NCBI GenBank assembly: GCA_903920695.1
Contig: CAIXNB010000033.1
Location: forward strand, 60,793 to 124,792
Source of the DNA: an uncultured beta proteobacterium
Lineage (GTDB): Bacteria > Pseudomonadota > Gammaproteobacteria > Burkholderiales > Burkholderiaceae_C
DNA length: 64,000 nt
Direction: 5' to 3'
A program made the position numbers and the translations under genes. Shown piece after piece: positions 57,738-64,000 of the stretch; the first letter of the stretch is position 1, and each line of letters starts with the position of its first letter. The notes under the pieces were generated by a model that was not told the origin of the DNA, made no database searches, and saw only the letters and a list, made by a program, of their open reading frames with translations.

Positions 57738-59702
57738 TTACTTGGTCACAATGGCAAAAGTACCCGGTGCCTTGTCGATCAGCGTGAAGAAGCGAATCAG
57801 GTCAATCTTGCTGCCGCCCACCTTGAGGTCGTCGCTCAGCAGCGTGTCCTTGACGCCCGCTGTGCCGGCCATCATCTTGATGAAGATCGGTTTCGTCAGC
57901 GTCAGGGTGGCGTTGGCATCGCTCGCGGCTGGCGCCTTCTTGAAATGCAGGACGGCATTCTCGATCCACAGCACAAAGGATTCCTGCGTGTCGGACAGTA
58001 CCAGATTGATCTTGAGGTTTTTGCCCTCAGCCGCCGGACCGTCAAGCCCGGCCGCCATCGCTTCAAGGAAACGCTCAATCGGCGTCTGGGCCAGCATTTC
58101 GATGAAGCCTGCACGGTCCACGCCTTTCTTTGGCGGGCCGTTGCGCAACTCAGCCGCTGCCGTCAGATAACTGTTGCGCCAGGTCGCGGCTTCCGAGCCA
58201 TAGCCCATTTGCTCATAGGTGCGCGCCAGCAGTTCCTTGGCACCCTTGTGATCCGGCTGACCAAAGACGGCCTGGTTCAGCAGTTCAGCGGCCCAGCGGT
58301 ACTCGCCCTTGTCGTAGGCCGCCTGCGCTGCCGCCACCACCTTGTCGACGCCGCCCATCAACTCCAGGTAGCGCTTGGCCGATTCCTGCGGCGGCAGCGG
58401 GTCGAGGTTGGCCGGGTTGCCGTCGTAGGCGCCCATGTAGAACTGGTAGACCGCCTTGACGTTGTGGCGCAGGTCACCGTAGTAGCCGCGCGCGCCGAAG
58501 TGCTCACCGAGCGACTTCGGCAGCTTCACCGCGTCGGCGATCTCGCGCGGCGTGTAGCCGGCATTGATCAGGCGCACCGCCTGGTCGTGCGTGTACTTGT
58601 AGACGTCGCGGTGCTTGGCAATGAAATCGGCGATGCGCGCATTGCCCCAGATCGGCCAGTTGTGCTGACCGAAGTAGATGTCGGCGTCACCCAACTGGTC
58701 GAGCGCCTGCTGCATGTACTCGGCCCAGCGCAGCGAGTCGCGCACCTTGGCACCGCGCACCGGCAACAGGTTGTGCATGGTCTGCGACAGGTTTTCGGCG
58801 CCGCCATAGGCCTTCTTGTCGGGAATGGAAAAAGTCAGCTCAGCCGGCGCCTCGGCGCCCGGCACGTTGTGAAAGACGAAGCGCACGCCGTCGAGCACGA
58901 GTTCCTGCGTTGGCTGACTGATGATCTGTGTCGGCGCCAGGATGCCGAAGGTGCCATAGACCACGCTCTTGCCCAGGCCGGTATCGACATTGCCTTTCGG
59001 CGAGCGCTCCAGATCACGCCCGAACTGGTAGACCGAGCGCCGCCCCATCGCCGTTCCGACCATCACGTTCTCGCTGGTCGCCTCTTCCATGAAGCCGATC
59101 GAGGCCACCACTGGCACCTTGCGCTGCGCCACTTCCTGCGGTGTGATCACACCGAGTGCGCCACCAAAGTGGTCGATGTGGCTGTGCGTGAAAACCACCG
59201 CCGTCACCGGCTTATCGCCCAGGTGCTTGCGCGCAAACGCCAACGCCGCTGCCGCACTCTCACGCGCCGTCAGCGTGTCAACCACGATCCAGCCGGTCTT
59301 GCCCTCGACCAGCGTCATGTTCGCAATATCAAAACCGCGCACCTGGTAAATGCCGTCCGTCACCTTGAACAAACCAATCTGAGCATTGAGCAGGGCATGA
59401 CGCCACAGGCTCGGATTCACGGTGGGCGGCGCTTTGCCTTCAACAAACTTGTAGGCGTCGAAGTCCAGCAGGATGCTGCCGTCCGCGCCAAGGATCTGGC
59501 CCGTGGGGCGCGCAATGAAACCGCGCTTGGCGTCCTCGAAGTCCTGCCGGTCGTCGAGCTTAAGCAACTGGGCAAACTGGTCGTTCGCCTTGAGCGTCAC
59601 CGGCGTGGCATCGTCCGCCGCGCCGCCAACACCGGGGTTCTTGCCGCAGCCGCACGCCAACACGGCAAACACCATCCAGCATGCCAAACCGATTCTCTTC
59701 AT
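57738..59702 (-). CDS. Alkylsulfatase-like MBL-fold hydrolase (SdsA/BDS1 type) with C-terminal SCP2-like domain
   Basis: HSHIDHFGG metal motif, 'WIVVDTLTARESAAAALAFARKHLG', 'YFGQHNWPIWGNARIADFIAKHRDVYKYTHDQAVRLINAGYTPREIADAVKLP'; lipoprotein-like N-terminus. Confidence 0.9.
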   Translation of the reverse strand: MKRIGLACWMVFAVLACGCGKNPGVGGAADDATPVTLKANDQFAQLLKLDDRQDFEDAKRGFIARPTGQILGADGSILLDFDAYKFVEGKAPPTVNPSLWRHALLNAQIGLFKVTDGIYQVRGFDIANMTLVEGKTGWIVVDTLTARESAAAALAFARKHLGDKPVTAVVFTHSHIDHFGGALGVITPQEVAQRKVPVVASIGFMEEATSENVMVGTAMGRRSVYQFGRDLERSPKGNVDTGLGKSVVYGTFGILAPTQIISQPTQELVLDGVRFVFHNVPGAEAPAELTFSIPDKKAYGGAENLSQTMHNLLPVRGAKVRDSLRWAEYMQQALDQLGDADIYFGQHNWPIWGNARIADFIAKHRDVYKYTHDQAVRLINAGYTPREIADAVKLPKSLGEHFGARGYYGDLRHNVKAVYQFYMGAYDGNPANLDPLPPQESAKRYLELMGGVDKVVAAAQAAYDKGEYRWAAELLNQAVFGQPDHKGAKELLARTYEQMGYGSEAATWRNSYLTAAAELRNGPPKKGVDRAGFIEMLAQTPIERFLEAMAAGLDGPAAEGKNLKINLVLSDTQESFVLWIENAVLHFKKAPAASDANATLTLTKPIFIKMMAGTAGVKDTLLSDDLKVGGSKIDLIRFFTLIDKAPGTFAIVTK

Positions 59703-59906
59703 TGTCTTGTCTCCGTTTGTCGGGTTGTACCGCCGACCCGCTTCGGTGCTGTGATCGGGTCGTGCCCCATTGATTGAGGTCTGAGGCTGCAAATATAGCG
59801 TGTCGCCGGGCACCCGGCGCGATCATCGGCCACTGCAATATTGCGGTAGAGTCCGCCATCGGCGCGGCAGTTCTGATCGCACCCAGTCAACTCAAGGAGT
59901 TCTTGC

Positions 59907-61739
59907 ATGCATCACCTTCACCCCTTATGGCGGCGTGCCACCGTGGCCCTGGTGCTTGCGCTGAGCACAAGCGCCTGGGCCGCCGACAAGCAGCGCATCG
60001 AAAAGGAAGCCGATATTCCGCGCTTCAGCTACCGCATTGCCGAGCCGCTGGAACGCGTGGTGCGCGACAAATCAACGTTTAAGCGCGTCATCCAGCCGGT
60101 GCGCTCCGACATGGAATCGGTACTGCAGCGCTTTGAGATCGCCGACAAATCGTCGCAGCGCCAATTTCTCAACAGCCTGGTGCAACTCGACTTTCTCGCC
60201 GGCAACTACGACGCCGCGCTCGCCGGTGCCGACGCCGTGCGCGCGCTGGAGGAAAAACCGGCTGACAAACTGCTCTCGGGTTTGCGCCTGCGCGCCATGG
60301 TGGCGGCCGCGAAGCAAAGCGGCCAAATCAATACGCCAGCCTACTTCGAATTGGTCGCCAAGAACATCCGCCAGCAACTCGATGCCATGCCTTTCGAGGT
60401 CATCGCCAACGATGTCAAGAGCTACAAGGCCAGCGCTGAAATGATCGGCGAAGGCCGCATTCTGGGCGGTGTGCAGGAACTCCTGCAAGCCACACTCAGC
60501 AAGACCGGCGCGCTCAGCTCGGACTTCACACCCGGGCTGATCAATGCCCGCTACGCGCTGGAAACGGCTGTGCCGCTGAAGCAGACCCTGGTCAGCACTT
60601 TCAGCGCTTATCTGGACCAGCACCGGGTCGAGAAAGCCGATATCTGGGCGGCGCGTGAGGTCAAGTTGTCAGCGAGTGGGCCCTACAGAATCGTCAATGT
60701 GGCGGTCTGGGACAGCGGTGTTGATACCCAGCTATTCCCCGGGCAGATCGTGCGCAACAGCAAGGGTCAGCCGGCTTTGATTGCCTTTGACGTGGCCTCG
60801 CGACCGAGCAGCGGTGAGCTGATTCCCGTGCCTGCCGCCATGCAGGCCAAGATGCCGGAAATGCTGGCGCGCACCAAGGGTTTCTCGGACCTGGTCGCGA
60901 ACATTGACAGCCCGCAGGCCAGCGAAGTGAAGAACTTCATGTCCACGCTCAAGCCCGAGGAATTCAAACCCGCGATGGAGCAACTGGGTTTCAGCGGCAA
61001 CTATGTGCACGGCACCCATGTGGCCGGGATCACGCTCAAGGACAACCCATGGGCGCGCCTGGTAACGGGGCGGCTCAGCTTCGACTACAAGCTGCAACCC
61101 GATCCCTGCCCGAGCCAGGAACTGGCGCAGCGCGGTGCCAAGGCGCACCAGGCCTATGTCGATTTCTTCAAACGCCAGCAGGTGCGGGTGGTCAACATGA
61201 GTTGGGGCGGGAGTGTGAAAGATGGCGAGGAAGCATTGGAAAAGTGCGGCATCGGCAAGACCACGCAAGAGCGCGAAAAGATCGCGCGCGCCTATTTCGA
61301 GATTGAAAAGAAGGCCTTGCAACGCGCCTTTGCCAGCGCACCCGGCATTCTGTTCATCACGGCTGCCGGCAACAGCAATTCGGACTCAAGTTTTGGTGAG
61401 TTCATCCCGTCGAGCATTGTCTTGCCGAATCTGCTGACCGTCGGTGCCGTGGACAAGGCCGGCGACGAGGCGCCGTTCACCAGCTATGGACCGACGGTTG
61501 TCGTGCATGCCAACGGCTACCAGGTTGACAGCTACATCCCCGGCGGCGCGCGCGTGGCGCTATCGGGCACCTCGATGGCTTCACCGAACGTCGCCAACCT
61601 GGCCGCCAAGCTGCTGGCGGCGAAACCTTCGCTCAAGCCCACTGAGGTGATCGCCATCATCCGTGAAACCGCTGACAAATCAGCCGATGGCCGGCGCGTG
61701 CTGATCAATCCGGCCAAGGCCATGGCGCGGGTGATCTGA
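59907..61739 (+). CDS. Subtilisin-like (S8) serine peptidase with N-terminal helical region
   Basis: 610 aa; signal peptide; catalytic blocks VWDSGVD, HGTHVAG, SGTSMASP. Confidence 0.93.
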   Translation: MHHLHPLWRRATVALVLALSTSAWAADKQRIEKEADIPRFSYRIAEPLERVVRDKSTFKRVIQPVRSDMESVLQRFEIADKSSQRQFLNSLVQLDFLAGNYDAALAGADAVRALEEKPADKLLSGLRLRAMVAAAKQSGQINTPAYFELVAKNIRQQLDAMPFEVIANDVKSYKASAEMIGEGRILGGVQELLQATLSKTGALSSDFTPGLINARYALETAVPLKQTLVSTFSAYLDQHRVEKADIWAAREVKLSASGPYRIVNVAVWDSGVDTQLFPGQIVRNSKGQPALIAFDVASRPSSGELIPVPAAMQAKMPEMLARTKGFSDLVANIDSPQASEVKNFMSTLKPEEFKPAMEQLGFSGNYVHGTHVAGITLKDNPWARLVTGRLSFDYKLQPDPCPSQELAQRGAKAHQAYVDFFKRQQVRVVNMSWGGSVKDGEEALEKCGIGKTTQEREKIARAYFEIEKKALQRAFASAPGILFITAAGNSNSDSSFGEFIPSSIVLPNLLTVGAVDKAGDEAPFTSYGPTVVVHANGYQVDSYIPGGARVALSGTSMASPNVANLAAKLLAAKPSLKPTEVIAIIRETADKSADGRRVLINPAKAMARVI

Positions 61740-61753
61740 CCTTTGCCTGAGGA

Positions 61754-61772
61754 ATCGGGCAGAAAGCCCGAT
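61754..61772. terminator. Hairpin between convergent genes
   Basis: ATCGGGC-AGAAA-GCCCGAT, perfect 7-bp stem; no clear U-run. Confidence 0.45.
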
Positions 61773-61781
61773 CACGCGAAG

Positions 61782-62564
61782 TCAGCCGCGCCGCAGCATG
61801 CCGGTCTGATCAACCCGGCGCAGCGCGGCAAGCTCCACCTCGCTTGGCTCCGGCACCACGCACGCATGTGCCGACACGCGCAGGTCCCAGCCGGTCTGGG
61901 CGCGGATTTGCTCGGGGCTGGAAAACGCAAACCAGCCATCGAGCAGGAATTCCTTGCTCTGCGGGTGCGGGCGCAGAATGCCCAGCGTGGTGACGATGGC
62001 GCAAGGGCCACTGCCGACAAAACCGTAGCGCTCGCGCGCTGCGCCGCCTTCCAGGTAACCGGGCGAGGAGATGTAATCGACGCGCTCGGCAAAACGCTTC
62101 TTCTCGTGCGTGGCCATGATGACAACGCGCTTGGCGCCGCAGGCAATGTCATTGGCGCCGCCGCTGCCGGTCAGGCGCGTTTTCGGTGGCTCCAGGTGCT
62201 TGCGATCAGGGTCGCTCCAGATGCCGGTGGTGTTGACGTTGCCAAACTTGTCAACTTGCGCGGCGCCGATGATGCCGACATCGCAGCGCCCGCTGGCCAC
62301 CATGAAACCGAGCGCATCAAGACCATTGGTAAAGCTGGTGGCATTGGCCGAGATGCGGTTGCACTCGATGCCCCAGGGCAGACCGCCGATTGGCGTTGAA
62401 CCGTAGATGCCGCCTTCGGTCATGGCACGCACGCGTGGCGCGTGGCAGGCCTGGGCAAAGTAGCCGGCCAGCATCGACAACCCGACGCCGAAGATCGCCA
62501 GTTCGCCATCACGAATCTCGCGCCCGGTGGCAATCGCCATCATCTCCTGCTGCGTGTAATTCAT
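61782..62564 (-). CDS. CoA-transferase, beta subunit-like
   Basis: 'GELAIFGVGLSMLAGYFAQACHAPRVRAMTEGGIYGSTPIGGLPWGIECNR...DVGIIGAAQVDKFGNVNTTGIW'; start at MNYTQQ. Confidence 0.9.
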   Translation of the reverse strand: MNYTQQEMMAIATGREIRDGELAIFGVGLSMLAGYFAQACHAPRVRAMTEGGIYGSTPIGGLPWGIECNRISANATSFTNGLDALGFMVASGRCDVGIIGAAQVDKFGNVNTTGIWSDPDRKHLEPPKTRLTGSGGANDIACGAKRVVIMATHEKKRFAERVDYISSPGYLEGGAARERYGFVGSGPCAIVTTLGILRPHPQSKEFLLDGWFAFSSPEQIRAQTGWDLRVSAHACVVPEPSEVELAALRRVDQTGMLRRG

Positions 62565-63553
62565 GCATTCGCTCCGGCGGCAGTCAGCGCATCGATTTGC
62601 GCATCGGGCAGGATCCACTGCCGGTAGGGGTCGAGCAGAAAGGCGGTGGGACCGGCGCGCAGTTGCGCAATCAATTCGCGTCCGATGAGGTCCAGATACT
62701 CATCACGGTTGCGCCAGGAATACACGAATTCTTCGAGGTAGCGCGCAGTGCCTTCGGGCGTCGCCAGCGCCTGGTTCATGGCCTTCATGTGCGCGTCGTC
62801 GCTGTCGTGCACAGCGCAGGAGGCTTGTGGCCAGGCTGTGAACGGCCAGTAGACAACCGCCTCCACCAAGAGGCCGGGGATGCGCACCAGGTTCGGGTAC
62901 TGGCGGATGCAAGCTCCGTCAACGATGTGGTCGGCCAGCAGCACCACTTTTTGCGCTGCGCGTGAGAGTTCAAAGCGGCTCCATTCAGTGCCAAGCATGA
63001 TGGCGTTGCCCTCAATATCGGCCATCGTCACGTGAATCGCCGCCAACTCGGGGCGCAGGGGTGACAGGGCGCCGACGATGCGGCCGCTGAAGGGATCGAT
63101 CACCTCGGGTATCTTGCACTGCGCCGGATAGCCCTCGTCGGTCAGGGTGCTCAGGTGCTGCAGGTCAGAGCCGATGTTCGAGGTGGTCGGTACAAACGGC
63201 CAGTTGAAGGCGCCCCCGAGCAGGCGCAGCGGCAGGGTCAGATTGGAATAGTCCTCCAGCCGCATGGCGCCGCTCTCGACAACGCGGCGCAAGCCGTTGG
63301 CAAAGCCAAAACCTTCAAGGCCGGTAAAGCCGCACTCAGCGACATCGACGGCACCGGCAGCGGCCAGCAGGTTGAGCTGCTGCGTGTTGCAGTGGAAGAT
63401 GGCATGCAGGTGCCGACGCTGCTGGCGCAGCAACTCGCGGCCAAAGACGACGGCATCCGAGCCGACCGGCAGCGCGGCGCCACTGGCGTACTGCATGCCG
63501 TCGTGGGTGTAAAGCCGCACGGCGGCTTCGAGTGTCATCAGTTTATGGGTCAT
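62561..63553 (-). CDS. CoA-transferase, alpha subunit-like
   Basis: 'MTLEAAVRLYTHDGMQYASGAALPVGSDAVVFGRELLRQQRRHLHAIF'; overlaps beta gene by 4 nt. Confidence 0.9.
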   Translation of the reverse strand: MTHKLMTLEAAVRLYTHDGMQYASGAALPVGSDAVVFGRELLRQQRRHLHAIFHCNTQQLNLLAAAGAVDVAECGFTGLEGFGFANGLRRVVESGAMRLEDYSNLTLPLRLLGGAFNWPFVPTTSNIGSDLQHLSTLTDEGYPAQCKIPEVIDPFSGRIVGALSPLRPELAAIHVTMADIEGNAIMLGTEWSRFELSRAAQKVVLLADHIVDGACIRQYPNLVRIPGLLVEAVVYWPFTAWPQASCAVHDSDDAHMKAMNQALATPEGTARYLEEFVYSWRNRDEYLDLIGRELIAQLRAGPTAFLLDPYRQWILPDAQIDALTAAGANA

Positions 63554-63781
63554 GGCTGGGGGCTGGACTGGATTGCCGAATTATCTGCTGCATAAAAAAT
63601 CTATTTGCCGTTTCATTTCGCTAACGCATTGATTTTGTTACGGTTTTTCTTCTGCGGTGAATTGAAGTGCCTGAAAATTTTGTACATCACCTGCCGCCGC
63701 TGGCACTCAGTTTTGCCATTCGGCTCCACCAATAGATCGCAACCTATTGATTTCATTGGATTTTAAAATTTGTTTTTGAGT

Positions 63782-63797
63782 TGGCACGGGCTATGCA
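63782..63797 (+). promoter_or_regulatory. Sigma-54 (-24/-12) promoter
   Basis: TGGCACGGGCTATGCA versus consensus TGGCACGNNNNTTGCW: one mismatch, exact spacing, 45 bp before the ATG. Confidence 0.8.
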
Positions 63798-63842
63798 AAG
63801 GATTAATCATCTGAATCAAGTGAACTTCCAAGGAGAACCATC

Positions 63843-64000
63843 ATGACAACCACTCTTCACACCGCCGGCCAAATGCCAGTCGATTTCGCTGAAATCCTCC
63901 CAACACAAGCAGCAACTGCCGCCGCTGCAACAACCGTGAAGAACGTTGCCCTGTTCCTGGCTGCTCCCTTCGTCGGTCTGGCCTACGCCATGGCACTGCC
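63843..64000 (+). CDS. Small protein with hydrophobic segment, truncated by window edge
   Basis: MTTTLHTAGQMPVDFAEILPTQAATAAAATTVKNVALFLAAPFVGLAYAMALP...; strong RBS aaggag. Confidence 0.75.
   Translation, partial: MTTTLHTAGQMPVDFAEILPTQAATAAAATTVKNVALFLAAPFVGLAYAMAL

Noticed and set aside
59802-59822. CGCCGGGCACCCGGCG palindrome near the alkylsulfatase/subtilase intergenic region
   Set aside because: Short GC-rich palindromes are expected by chance at this base composition; no supporting context.
63701-63717. Second sigma-54-like site TGGCACTCAGTTTTGCC
   Set aside because: GG-to-GC spacing is one base too long, which normally abolishes sigma-54 recognition.

Overview
64-kb window of high-GC DNA, probably a betaproteobacterial (Burkholderiales-like) chromosome, judged from gene content only. 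About 1-11.5 kb is accessory: four toxin-antitoxin (TA) loci or remnants, a cytosine deaminase, an MmeI-type fused restriction-modification enzyme, a radical SAM/SPASM protein, and a ~4-kb segment (TA module, IS91-like remnant, acyltransferase) bounded by 81-bp direct repeats that duplicate the 5' end of a sulfate-binding-protein gene. About 11.5-16.6 kb holds sulfur/methionine uptake genes (sbp, TOBE protein, metNIQ, CysB-like regulator). About 16.8-32 kb holds secondary-amine catabolism genes (soxBDAG, LivK-type binding protein, three-subunit HcnABC/LhpBEF-like dehydrogenase, complete Liv-type ABC transporter, M19 dipeptidase). About 36-41.5 kb holds tcuAB, a KstD-like flavoprotein and a divergent LysR gene. 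About 41.5-53.5 kb is a minus-strand putative catabolic operon for an unknown substrate, including one polypeptide fusing LivM+LivG+LivF. The rest has metY, a SEC-C protein, an alkylsulfatase-like MBL enzyme, a subtilase with a large insert, a CoA-transferase pair, and a small ORF at the right edge behind a near-consensus sigma-54 promoter. The leads I rate highest are the unknown-substrate operon whose upstream region carries a 38-bp motif also found at tcuA/lysR, the 81-bp-repeat-bounded insertion that separates sbp from its native upstream region, and the radical SAM/SPASM protein with no visible precursor. All family names come from reading the sequence; no database search was run.
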